Assembly: GCA_013180625.2 (NCBI GenBank)
Contig: SNVD02009724.1
Span: 62,001 to 126,000 of the forward strand
DNA: 64,000 bases
Direction of reading: 5' to 3'
Source of the DNA: Boswellia sacra
Taxonomy: Eukaryota; Streptophyta; Magnoliopsida; Sapindales; Burseraceae
The notes under the pieces: model-generated
What the model was told of the DNA's origin: nothing
Database searches by the model: none
The model's input: only the letters and a program-made list of their open reading frames with translations
Shown: one piece after another, positions 50,753-63,013 of the stretch
Layout: each line of letters begins with the position of its first letter
Position numbering within the stretch: the stretch's first letter is position 1
Program-made: the position numbers and the translations under genes

Positions 50753-53225
50753 TTTGCTTTTGGCTATTTGACAGTCAACTATTCGATGCATTTTTCAACT
50801 CCATGTTTTTATTATAAAAGAATTTAGTATAGAATAATTGACATTGTAGCTACAACTTCACAATAGATTTTTCCCCGACAACATTAAAAGAGTAAGGCAT
50901 TCCAAGTCTTTAAGACAAATTCATGTGAATATTAGATGTTTGAATCTGTCTCCAAGTTCCCAACTGTTTTATGTTTAACAGAAAAGAATAATAAATAAAA
51001 TTCAACCAAAGATTAAGATAAGTGAATACAGAAAAAGAAGTTATATATAGATTGAGAAATAAATCAAAATCACATAATAAGCTCAACTCAATCAATAAGC
51101 AAAAACAAAAGAATCAAATTGAAATTGCAACACACAACATTGACTTAATAAGAATTATACAAATCTGCAATGCAAGTTTTTTGCAAATTACAAGAATTTT
51201 GGCATAAACCGTCATGAATATTTTTCATACATTTATAAATATATAAATGAATTGCTATGCCCACTTCTGAGTTTAAATTGCCAAAATTAGCAAGAAACCA
51301 AGAGAGTTCAATGTATATTTTAGATCTGAATTGCTATATGTATCGAGTTGACACCAGTTCTGCTTAGAGTAAGGGCCCACCCATCATGAATTGACAGTCA
51401 AGAAATTGTGATATTTGCACCAGTTCTGTAGTTTTATAAAATCTTACTAACTACACTTTTATCTTTTCTTGAAACATTAGCATTTTTAGCTTTTACTTTG
51501 TTGATCAATATTAACCATTATTAGGTTGTCTTCAGTTAGCATTTTAGTGAATCTAAAAACTTTTGCTTACTTTCAATTTACTTATAAAATCTGAAAGTAA
51601 CATGTAATCATAAATTATTATAGACTAGAGAAATCAATAAGCATTCAACCAAAAATAGATAACAACTTTCAAGCTTCAGTACAAGACTTGAACACAAACC
51701 AAGAAATGTGAATCTCGAAACTAGCCCGTCACAAAATTTCTAATGAGACTATTTATCCAAGCAAGCTAACAACAAAGGGAAAAATTAAAGATGCTTAAAG
51801 TTAATCAATTTAGCAAACTTGTTCTTTGCATTAGCAACCTGTTATGTAGAAAAGAGGTAAAATTAGGTCCATACCAAAATAAAACAAAATATGAATTATT
51901 TACTTTAGTCAAAGTAAAATACTGCAAATGAACAATAATGAAAAACACCAAAAGGAAGTGCGGTGCCTAATTGACTACTAGCCCACATGCATCCTTAAGA
52001 TTATTCTCAACCATGATCCCACATGCATCCTTTATTAATAATAAGTTTATATAAACTGTAATGAACTAATAAATTAAATAATTCATATACTGAAAAAGGA
52101 CAAATTTCATAAATTTCTTTCATATAAAACTTGTCCCATTCCCTAATGCAAAATTACAAATAAATTATCCTCAATTAGTCATTCAAATCTCAAAAGCAAT
52201 TAAAATGACAACAAAATAAATTCTAGATATAAATATGAAGAATCCAATTACTGACTGCTTTAAAATACTGAAACATAAGCCGATAGTCCTCCTTTCTCCA
52301 TATCCTGCATCATAGTTACTGTAATTATAAACAGACTAATTTCTCTCCCAAGAATCCCATTTAACAAACACAAGATTTAGATAAGAATAAAAAAAAAACG
52401 CATTTAAGTATAGGTGAATAATAACACCTGCGAAGATATATAGAGGATGTGTAAAACTAAAAAAGATAAGTTACCTAGATTATTAACAAGCAGAGACATC
52501 AACAAGATCACCCAACAGCCTAAACACTAAACCTAGCAAAAATAGCCAATTTCAGACAATAGAAGGGAACAGTGGAAACTGAGATATATACAACTGTTGG
52601 AGGGAATGTAAGACTGCTACTGATATCAATGCTGGAAAGAGTGGCTATGACGGCTTCTTAGGCTTGGCCGCAGATTGAATGGAAGAGAGAGATTAAGGAT
52701 TAGGAGACGAGATGAAGAGAGCTAGAGAGAGATTGGGAGATTAGGGGGGATTAGGAGACGAGATGAAGAGAGCTAGAGAGAGATTGGGAGATATAGGGGC
52801 GCGCTTTTTTCTTTTTTATGAATAGAATATTTTTATTTTTAATTGGATTTAAGAATACGTGATTGATTTTGAATTATTTTAAATTTTTAAAAAAATATGC
52901 GGTTAAGATTGAATGTAAATTGTATTAAAAAATGTATAGTATAAAAACAAGATTTGAAAATAAGAAAGAATATATTCTAGAGATTTAGAATGGAGCTTGA
53001 GAAGGAGACAATAGAGAGAGAGGGAAAGTGAGAAGGGAAAAGAGAAAAGGGTAAGGGGAAAAGAATATATTATCTTTTATTGCAGTTCTGTAAAAAATGC
53101 CGTAGATATATTAACTATTAATTTTATACTACATGTGCGGTTGCCTCCACATATTTTTTTACTTTTACTCCACTTTTTTGGAATCGCGGTAGATAGTTAC
53201 AGTAAAAGTCCCTTTTCTTATAGTG
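50753..53225. other. Right arm of CACTA B, non-coding
   Basis: AT-rich, no recognised gene. It includes a 51-bp tandem duplication (52697-52792, GGATTAGGAGACGAGATGAA). The last 150 bp have sparse sub-terminal motifs (TTGCAGTTCTGTAAAAAATG, ATCGCGGTAGATAG, ACAGTAAAAG) before the terminal inverted repeat. Confidence 0.6.
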
Positions 53226-53228
53226 GGA

Positions 53229-55516
53229 GTACTGTCAAATTTAACATAATAGGGGCAAACTTGTATTTCAAAATTAAGAATAATGATATTTTTCCTCAGT
53301 TTTATCTTAAAATGGCGCGTATTTAATTAATGACTGATAAGTAGATAAATCGATGCTGTAATAAAGCACAGTAGCTCTAAATTAATGCTAAAACATTTGG
53401 GATGTATGACTTTGTGATATTTTTAAGATATGTATGACTGCTCCTTAAACTAAAGAAGGTGCCATTAAACTTAGGATGGGTTATTGGCATCTAAATTTTT
53501 ATTTTATACACCAATTTTTTTTTGAAATTTTAATTCATGGATATATTTAAAATTAAGTACAAAAAAAACCTAATTAACTTATGTGTATTTTGCTCTTCAC
53601 ACTCACCTCTACTCCTATGTCTTTTCAACATTAGCTAATCTATACCGGGTAATTTACATAAAAAAGTTTCAATAGAATTTTACCTTGTTTAGTTCACAAA
53701 AAAAAAAAAAAATTTAAAACAAAGATTTATAATTCTTGCGAACTTTGAACTAAGTTTTGTATCCATGTTCTCTTTATTGTTGACTAGTTTTTAGAAGCCT
53801 TATCGTTTCATCCTTTAATTCACTAAAAAAAATTAATACAAACAATAGAGTTGTGCGCTTTCGTAGTTTGTTATATTATAGTAAGAAGTTGGGAACATTG
53901 CTTTCTTTATCATTAACCTTCATATGATGAATTAAGTATAGCCCACTTCTGAACTTGATCTTTGTTGCCACCCTTGAGTGTAATAGTAGTACATCTTTAG
54001 CAATGATTTTGGCACTCGCTTTCTTTACCCTTCCATTTCTCTTCGATTGGGCGCTTTTCTTCTTTCTTTTGGACCATCTTTCCATTTTATCTTATCAATG
54101 ATTCTAGTATAGATATTCAGTTAAAAAGAGTTCTTCGTAAACCTAGATTTCATATCAAATTACTATTTGGTGGGTGATCTATATCTTAAGATTGTGAGTT
54201 TCTTTAAAAAAAAAAAAACAAAAAACTACTTTTTAGAAGATTTGCTTTTAACATAGTTATTTTTGGTATTAAGATGGGTCTATAAAATAAAAATGATTAT
54301 TTTAAATTTAAGAAGTGGATTTATTAAGTGATTATGTGACACGGGTGCAAATAATCCTACCCTTAAATTTAAGATTAAATTTCATTTTTTTCTCATAATC
54401 TGAATCAATATTAAAATATAAAATCCTTCATCACCTTTTTTTTTCCTATTAATTAAGTTTTACTTGTATGTACAAGTTTCTATATAGATTTTGACAAAAT
54501 TTAATTGTTAAAGAAGATTTCCATGAATTCCAATTAATTTTTTATATTGTGAACATAAATGCTACATTTCAATTATGGAGAGTGCATATTTCGAATTTTT
54601 AATGTAATTAATAATGAAATTAAGATTAAGCGAACGATAAAATTTCCCTTAAATTAAGGAGAAGAGAATCAAGTTATTTAAGCTTCAAAGACTTTTAATC
54701 AAATTCAACGTAAAAAGCAATTTTTTTTCCCATCTCGAGAGTTACTGTTACTGAACCAGCACTTGGATTGTTTAAGCTGCCAAAGGATTATTGCCTGCAA
54801 TTCCGGTTCGGGGTTTCCCCTGAGGAGACTTTACGAGCAAAAGTCAATTGCTTCAACAGGGCTTTTTTTTTTAAAAAAAAAAAAGCTCCAATACTAATTT
54901 GGTAAAATTTCACATTTTTTTTGTAAATAATTATAATAAATGATTACCTTTCACTCCATTTCTCTATAAAACAAAAAAAAAAAAATAAAGTTTATTTGAC
55001 AGAGTGCCTAAGTGGTGCACTGTGAATGCATCATTTGTATTTCCCTATGATAGTAATTAAATGAAATCCGTGTTCCATGATACAAAACGTTGCAAATCTG
55101 TTTACAAAATCGCCTTTAACTGAAGTTTGATATGAGACAATCTCTAATCCAACGGTTGTACTTAAAAGGGCGTTCGCATGATCAAGCAAAGCTAACCCAA
55201 TTACGCCGTTGAAGGTTGCATCCACGATAAATGCACATTGCATATTGCTTATCCCCAAATTATCCAAATGGCTAGCTAGCTTATTAAAAATAGAATAATC
55301 TAAGCAGAGCATCATCCAACCTTTCCAAATAAAGAATTGTAAACGTAAGTGCGCTCCAACACTTGACACTGTGTTGGTGGTTGACACTGTGTTGGTGGAT
55401 CTAGAGGTCAGTTGTCGGTGACTCTTGCCAAACTACGCAACTGAGCTCAGTCTTCACTGCTTGAAAGTTGAAGCTGAACTCAACTGACCAAAAGCGGAGG
55501 CTTCAGACAAACCGAG
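53229..55516. other. Intergenic region upstream of cytochrome b561 gene
   Basis: AT-rich with homopolymer runs. Two minus-strand open frames (53876-54085, 55031-55387) match no family I recognise. The last ~130 bp should hold the promoter/leader of the b561 gene. Confidence 0.45.
55363..55398 (+). repeat. 18-bp tandem duplication near b561 promoter
   Basis: TTGACACTGTGTTGGTGG occurs twice in perfect tandem. Just before it CCAACAC pairs with GTGTTGG, giving a small dyad 120-150 bp upstream of the start codon. Confidence 0.85.
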
Positions 55517-57254
55517 ATGGCTACACTCACTGCTTCACTACTCCCGCTTTTGTTCTTTGCCAGAGTATCAGGGTTTTTAGTTGCAGGTTTGGTCATCTTA
55601 TGGGCTCTTGCTTTCAAGTCTAGTTTCCTTCCTCACACTTCCTCCCAGGAAGACCTCATCTATGCTGTAAAATGCTCTTTCTATCTCTTGTCTCTCTTTG
55701 CATGTTTTTGTTTCTTTAGCTGTAAAGTAAAACAGAAATGTTTCATTTTTTGTTAGAGATGAACATGATGGGGGGTTTGTCTTGTTTTCACAGGTTCTTC
55801 ATCCTTTGCTTATGGTGATCGGTTTCATTATCATCAGTGGAGAAGGTACTCAACCAAAATGAATGTAAAAGAAAGTGATTAAGACACAATGGCGTTTGAA
55901 TACTGTTGTTGTTTTGTGTTTTCAGCCATTCTGGTGCATAGATGGTTGCCTGGCTCTAGGAATTTGAAGAAATCAGTGCATTTGTGTCTTCAGGGAGTGG
56001 CTTTGGCTTCTGGGGTTTTTGGGATTTGGACAAAGTTCCATGGCCAAGATGGGGTTGTGGCTAACTTCTATAGTCTCCATTCTTGGATGGGTTTAATCTG
56101 TATTAGCTTGTTTGGAGCTCAGGTTTGCTGTTTAATTTCCTTTACTTTTGCCTGTCTTTTTCTCTTTTAATTATTTTTATCTCAGCCCTTTGAATTCTTT
56201 TCTGAAATGCAAATTCATAAACGTTACATTATTGGGAAACTAAATAATTGATGGGTGTCACACGATTGGGAATTGCAATCATGTACAAGTAAACTATACA
56301 GTGATGAGGTGAGTGGTAATGCCATTGTCGTTGTGGTCCCCTAGTTATTCTCCCTAGAAGTTCAAATTTATAAGCAACATAATAGATAATTGTTTGTATC
56401 ATTTATTTTAGATATAAGCAGCTTTATCTTTATTAATTAAAGGACAGATTCTGTCTATTTCAAGCTCAATAAAATGATTAAGAAACGCTTTTGGAGTTAT
56501 GGAGTAGTTTGGTAACATGTCGGCCATCATTACTCACTGTAGGAATCAACAGCTTTAAGATATCCACAAATTCGGCCTGAAGAAGGCCCAAGTGACTTCA
56601 AATATCCTCTAAATGTGCATGCTGCACCCCCTTTATTTTTTTTTTTGCGCTTTCTAGCTCTTAAGAATGAACAAGAGAAGGAAGGCCAGTTGATGAATAT
56701 TTTATGTTATTCAAGGAAGGGCTGTATTTTTGTTACTGACTGCTGCTAAATGCACATCCTAATCTTTCTTTAAGTTCTGTCAGACTGAAGTAATGCAAAC
56801 TGATTTGAATCTATGAAGTATGAGTATATTCGGAAAATGTGGTTAGCTGTATTAGCAGCCTCTTGTTTTTCGTTGTGCATCAGATTATTTGTTAAGTACG
56901 GTGGACATAAATTGTAAATTTGTAATGCAGTGGATGATGGGTTTCTTGAGCTTTTGGTATCGAGGAGAGGTTCGAACGACAAGAATTAGGGTCTTGCCAT
57001 GGCACATTTTTCTTGGTCTCTACACGTATGGTTTGGCTGTGGCGACGGCAGAAACCGGTCTTTTAGAGAAGCTAACATTTTTGCAAACTAGAAGAAGTGT
57101 ATCTAAACGATGTCCAGAATCCATGATTGTCAATAGTTTAGGACTTGGGTTAGCCTTGCTTAGCGGCATTGTAATATTTGCGGCCATTTCACCAAAGTTC
57201 CATGTTCCGCGAAGTAAAGTCAAGTACTCAGATACCAAGTGCTTGTCTTCTTGA
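55517..57254 (+). CDS. Cytochrome b561-type ascorbate ferrireductase
   Basis: Four exons (55517-55666, 55794-55845, 55926-56122, 56931-57254) encode 240 residues, the usual size of plant CYB561/ACYB proteins. Six hydrophobic segments are expected, starting with LLPLLFFARVSGFLVAGLVI. Haem-ligand His residues are visible in VLHPLLMVIGF, YSLHSWMG and LPWHIFLG, and a further His in KKSVHLCLQG. These proteins pass electrons from ascorbate across the tonoplast or another membrane to monodehydroascorbate or Fe(III). Similarity suggests the At1g14730-type group. The start is the first ATG after a stop-rich leader and leads straight into the first membrane helix. Confidence 0.92.
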
Positions 57255-58480
57255 TGAAATGAAAGAAAATGATGATGAGTGATCAGTATAACAAGATTCA
57301 ATCTTAGAGTTTGAAGCAATGTATATATTGTTTTCTGCTGCATATACGGGTTTTTTTTTTTTTATCGATTTACAAACAAATTATTTTTTTTGGGCAGAAT
57401 GGAGTTGCTAACAGATTGATGGTGGCTTGAATAATGCCGCTGATTTTTCTGCTGGTTAAATTAGACCATATTACCACCAAAGAAATTACTGCAGTATGCA
57501 GCATGAGAAGAACAGGTCCAATGACTTGCCATATGCTAATTTTTATTTTCTGTGAAGAAAAAATATATAAATAGAAGAAGCAAGGAGTTGTTTGGTTTAA
57601 TCTGATTTGTAGTTCAAGAATTCGAGAGAAACAAGTGGTTTGTTTTTGGGGTGCGAAGTTAATCAACTTGAGTGTGCCAGACGATATCAATAAATTTCTT
57701 TTAAGTTTTGAATAAATTCAAATAGAAAATAATTATATATTTTTCATCAATCATGTATATAAGATATTTTTTCAGCAATCACACATTTGAAAATGATGAA
57801 TTTAAAGAATAAAATTAATAATTTGAAGAGAATTTTAAAAGTATAATTGATAAAAAGGTATATAATTTTTTTTGTTAAAATTAAAATAAAATTCGATAAT
57901 ACTTATGTAATTGCCTCGATTATATATTAAATTGAAATCAAGGTATATCTTAATAATGAATCAAATAATATCTTTGTTATAAATAGTTGATTTATTGTCT
58001 CTTTATAACAAAAAAATAGTTAAACAGTATTTGCTATATCGATCTTTATCAACAACAACAAATAAATAAATATAATAAAATTACAGCAACAGCTGAGGTG
58101 AAAAATTGGTCCCTGTGCCACGGTCCAGCGATAATGGTAAACTGGTAATAGTATAATGGTGGGTGTAGACTTCTAGGTGGTAATAAATTATTTGAAAAAA
58201 ATTGTGTAAAAAAGTTTTTTTATTTACAAAATATGCTTAACTAAATCAAAGAAAAAGAATTTTTGGATTAAATTTCCTTTATTAATTCTAAAAAATGGCT
58301 TTTTCGATTCCAATTTAATAATAATTATAATTATATTTAACAGGAGTTAAAGCAACCACCTGTACATTCATTTACGTTTTAGAAAAAAAAAAAAGAAAAA
58401 GAAAAAGAAAAAAAAGGAACAAAGCCGAAGCCGGAGCGTTTAGTTCAGCTGTGAATTAATCAATCAATCTGTGATTGAGA
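57255..58480. other. Intergenic DNA
   Basis: 3' region of the b561 gene, AT-rich spacer, then an A/GA-rich leader (58381-58425) before the SLH-domain gene. No further gene was seen. Confidence 0.5.
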
Positions 58481-61400
58481 ATGGAAACCCTTGCTTCCAA
58501 ATTCCAAATGACTAGTACGATGACGAATCGTGCATCTCCTTCCTTTCTGTTTGTACGACATCGTTTTCACAAGCTTCCCATCTTCATTTCTCCTTCCTAT
58601 CTCAGTGCCAGGTCCTCCAGCAGCCCCACTTCACCTCGCGCCTCAGCTTCTCTGCCTCACCTCTCTTGGGACTCTCCGCTTCTCCCTCAAAACGACTACA
58701 ATGGATGGGCCATGGTCGATTCTCCTCCTAACACTAACACTAATAAAGGTTTTATTTTCATTTTCAAAATTTAATCTTTTTTCGACTATTTTTAGTTTTG
58801 GTTAGATGATTTGACCCATTATCTTTGACCAGTCTTGCGTAGGGTTGTGATTGGAGGAGCTGTTGGATCTTCACTCGCTCTTTTACTTGCTGCCATTGCT
58901 TACTTCTCATTCCCCGGAAAAGGTTTTGCTTTTACGAACTTTTATTTTGAGATGCAGTTGTTTCCTTAACATTTCTTAATGGGTTGTATCTTGATTTCAG
59001 TTTCATTGATTTACAATTTTTCCCATTTCAACTAAGTTTCGCAAGTTGTTGTTAAGTTACTTCTATCAATTTCTTAATTGATTTCGCATTCATTTCCAAT
59101 TTCGCATCTTTAATGAGCTGGGAACTCTCTGAATCGGATTTGGATGGGTAGCAGGGTTCAAGTTTCAGCTTGGTAGTCCCTTCAATGCTTTTAATGAAGT
59201 TGTTAATTCCTATCAAACAAAACCCGGTGAAACAACACCTGTCGACAGTGTTGAAACCGATGGAGACACTATTGCATGCCTGGAGAGTGTTCCGGATGAC
59301 ACTGCTAAAGCTGTTGCTTCAGGTGGATTCAGATTCCTATTCCTATTTTTTAAATGTTACCACCTTATTTTAATGATCTATACCGTCGTTCGATGTTGAA
59401 GTTTCTAACGTTTACTCTAAACATAAACAGTAGCCTTTGATCTTAAAACAGAAGAGATTTTAGCATCTTCTCTTTTTTAATGTATCTCACTTGTGCAGCT
59501 TTTTGGATTGAACTCTACACGTGTATATCAATGTCCCAAAAATGATAAAATCTTTTTGTTAACTTCCTAATTTTTGTCTAAAAATGTTTCTCTTTTACCT
59601 TCACATGCTTCAGGATCATTTGATAGGCTTGAGCGTGTTATCGTATCAGTCGCTGTAGATTCTACACAACAAGAAGCTCTGTCTGTTTTGAAGAAACTGA
59701 AGGTTCGATTTTAAAACTTTCTATGTTTGTTTTCATTTCCATAAAACATTTTCTAGAAACACACATTTATCAATACATTTTAGATTAATATCAGCCGCAT
59801 ATTATTTTCAAGATTAAAAACAAAAAAATCAAAATCAACCTTATTTTCTTATTAGATTTTGAAAACAAAATACAAAAACAAACACACTGAATTTTTTATT
59901 ATTTGTTTGATGCTGTTCAAATGTTTTAACAAGAGTGAGTGAATTAATTTCCTAGTTGAACTATGACATGGCTTTGTTGAGGCATTGATTTTCTTGCTTC
60001 TTATTATTTTATTGTTTGCAATAGCTAAATGTGCCTGGAGTAGCATTTGTTATATATTAATGTCTTAGCTGAGTGGAGTGCTGGAGGAAGAGAACTCAGA
60101 ATTCATGAATAGTGACAATGTAGATACGGTTTTTCTTTCAGATGAACAAGAATATTTGCCCAATTATCATTGTTTGGGCTCTTTATTATTATAGTTGTGT
60201 GTTAAAAAACCCTTGAATTTCTGCGTGTTAGATGCGCTTCTTTCCTCTATTATGCAACTGTTGAACCTTTCACTAATGTCAATGGAGCTCTGGTCCAGTT
60301 CTGAGCATGAGTATCTCAACTGTAATTAAGGTATACAGATCATTGAAGACGATGTAAAGGCTGATGAATTGTGCACTAGAAGGGAATATGCAAGATGGCT
60401 TGTTCGTATAAACTCATTACTAGAAAGGTATAAACCAGTAGATTATGCATATTGCAAATAATTTGAAACCAAATGTTTTATGTGTATTCTTTGTGGTCTA
60501 TCTCTGCAATTTATTTTCTGCATTTTAGGAATCCAAGGCACAGAATTGTTCCATCCATATCACTTTCTGGGTCCATAATTACTGCTTTTGATGATGTTGA
60601 TGTCAAAGATCCAGATTTTGCGGCTATCCAAAGTAAGTCTTGATCATGATTTTTTTGTTTTATCTTCAAATTTGGTATTTAATGAAGGGGAATGTTTGGA
60701 TTTTTGTGTTTTGGTTTCCAATTTAGCCCTGGCTGAGGCTGGTATTGTTCCCAGCAAGCTATCCAAGACCTCTGTTTCTGATGATTCGAAAGGCCAAGGT
60801 GGCATCTTGTTTTTCCCTGAAAGGTGCAGCATGTGCTCAGATTTTAGTAGTGGTTTATATATACACACATTTACAATCAATAAAGCATAGCTGTTGCTGT
60901 AGGTTTATCTCTAGGCAGGATCTGGTAAACTGGAAGGCCCAAGTAGAGTATGAATTCAGGCCAGATATTATCCAACAGGTACGATAACTTTCAAATATGA
61001 TATGCAGCCAATCAATTTCAAATAAATAGACCTTCTTTTTCCATCTTTCATAGCTTTTAAAACCTGACCTGTTTACAGTCCAGATGTCAAGGACAAAAGT
61101 GGGTTATATGGATTTGAAGGAGATCAGCTCAGATGCATCTCTGGAGCTTTTCATGGACTTGTTGGCTGGGGACAAGAGCATAGTTAGAAGAGTTTTTGGT
61201 ATCCTTCTTTTCCCTCTTTATGCTCTGAAGTCAATAGTTATTCGGATTATTTATTAGTTTACTGACAAAATTAAAGTAAAATTAAAAGTAAACAAATGAG
61301 TGAATAAATGTATCTTGCGCTGCAAATTTGATATGTAAACACACTTGTGTGCATGTAATTGATTCTCTCAACAAATTTTCCGAATTGCTTTGCCTGACAC

Positions 61401-62313
61401 CCATATTAAAGCTTGGCCTAGAAGAAATGGAGAGCGCTATTTTTTTTTTAAATATTTTATTCCTCGACAATATGTGGCTTTCACTAGGCAGCTCATTATT
61501 GTGGGGAGTTGAGCACTTTCTCATAGTAAAAATGCATGCTAGCAAATCCTGAACTAAGATGATGACTTTGCCATTGTATAGGTCAGAGCAAGCGGTTTCA
61601 ACCAAATAAACCCTCAACAAAAGCTCAAGCAGCAGTGGCTTTGGGGAGCGGGAGGATGGCAGAAGCTATTCGTATTGAATTATCAAGACTAGAAGCTGAA
61701 AGGTCTTCAAGGCAGGCGGAGATGGAAGAAATAAAGTCCGAGTTGCTTGATAGGGAAGACATACAAAGGTATTGGGATGGGAAGTTCAATGAAGAGAGAA
61801 ATCGTGGTTTAGAGGTGGAGAAGCTTTATGCTGCTGCACGTTGTGATTTGGAGCAGCAGTTGGATGTTCAAGAGAAGGTTTATGCTGAGGATTTGAAGGA
61901 GAAGGCAGCAATGGACTGTCAGAGGCAACTGCTTCTGAATCTGAAGGAAGAGGTTGATGAGATGACAGAAAGGCTTGCGTCTGAGAGGGCCACATACGTT
62001 GATGAGAAGTGCAAATTACAGGCTATGCTCAGTGAATTGGAGACGAAGCAGGAAGGGCTTCTTGATGCAAAGTCTATACTGGAAGCAGAGAAAGAAGCTC
62101 TTCGGATTCTTAGGTGAAGATAATTATTTCATATCTCTCTTAAATCAGATTCTTGTCTGGTACCTAACAAATTGATAGCTTGGCATATTTGTTCTTACAA
62201 ATGGAAGCTATGAATGCAGATCTTGGGTAGAGGATGAAGCAAGGAAAAGTCAAGCCCGTGCTAAGGTTCTTGAGGAGGTAGGCCGCAGGTGGAGATGGGA
62301 AAACAATGCTTGA
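58481..62313 (+). CDS. Plastid SLH-domain, coiled-coil membrane protein
   Basis: Eleven exons (58481-58748, 58833-58922, 59155-59322, 59614-59702, 60339-60427, 60529-60632, 60727-60823, 60903-60978, 61054-61198, 61582-62113, 62220-62313) join in one frame to 583 residues. A Ser/Arg-rich N-terminus looks like a chloroplast transit peptide. One membrane helix (VVIGGAVGSSLALLLAAIAY, ~94-116) is followed by SLH-like repeats (REYARWLVRINSLLERNPRH, AFDDVDVKDPDFAAIQTLAE, FISRQDLVNWK). A long charged coiled coil (~390-575) ends in RRWRWENNA. It resembles Arabidopsis At5g52410/At5g23890-type proteins of unknown role. Plastid envelope or thylakoid location is inferred. Splice borders are all GT-AG. Confidence 0.88.
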
Positions 62314-63013
62314 ATGTTCTGTAGTCCTTTAAAAATGCATCATTTTTAAATCCCGTGTCACCTTGGAAATGTTTATATTGCCTGGGCTTTAAAAAAAAAA
62401 AAAAAGGGAAGAAAAAGGGAAGAGAGAAAGTGTATGCACTAAAATTTCTCATAGAATTTCATTTTCCCGTATGAAAGAGGTGTTATGGGATGGGGAACTT
62501 TGATCACCCATTTCTCATGGTACCAGTTGATGTGTAAGTGGGTCCCAATTTAAGCAGGCGATGAAGAACATTAATATGATTCTTTTGAATGTTTAAGTAC
62601 AGCAGTCTTTATCTTCCAAAACATATATATTCTCATGAAAACTTGTTGCTAATGAAGGCAGTCGGGTTGGCTTGTTGCTTCAAACCCAGCTGAAATGGTG
62701 ATCAAGATCTATGGTGTGATTGTGGATAGGATCAAGCAGCTTTTATGCATAATCTATGCTAAAGTGCTTTTCCTCTTACCCATTGATTCCTTGTGGTGGA
62801 AGTGGTAATTAACTGATACAATGTAACAAAAGCCACGATTACCAAACAAGTTGATTAGATTAGATAAAGAATGATTCTATGAAGTCGCGACTTTCACGCT
62901 AGTTGCTATAGACGAGTAAAAGCCACAGAAAGGGTGGACTGATGGATCTCCTAATTGGCTGTCAAAGGACGGACTGATGGATCTCTTAATTGGCTATTGG
63001 AATTAAATTTTGA
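62314..63013. other. Intergenic DNA with a short tandem duplication
   Basis: 3' region of the SLH gene, then spacer. At 62936-63000 GGACTGATGGATCTC followed by CTAATTGGCT occurs twice in tandem. No gene was recognised. Confidence 0.5.

Larger units (their letters stand above)
31329..53225. mobile_element. CACTA element B (outer), with nested insertions
   Basis: The left end CACTATAAGAAAATGAGCC and the complement of the right end, CACTATAAGAAAAGGGAC, match over the first 15 bases. They are flanked by GGA at 31326-31328 and 53226-53228 (3-bp TSD). It encodes a badly decayed TNPD-type transposase on the minus strand (33628-36365). Inserted in it are a small LTR element with rearranged fragments (31391-33510), a solo LTR (37504-39416) and CACTA element C (39795-50749). 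Without C it is about 10.9 kb. The short TSD alone is weak evidence; together with matching termini it is convincing. Confidence 0.8.

Noticed and set aside
53876..54085. Lys/Arg-rich 69-codon minus-strand frame
   Set aside because: Basic low-complexity start, no known domain, isolated in AT-rich DNA.
55031..55387. 118-codon minus-strand frame upstream of the b561 gene
   Set aside because: Considered as an RNase H-like retroelement remnant, but no catalytic motif could be aligned; left unassigned.
61786..61995. Antisense frame in the coiled-coil exon of the SLH gene
   Set aside because: Shadow of the well-supported plus-strand exon.
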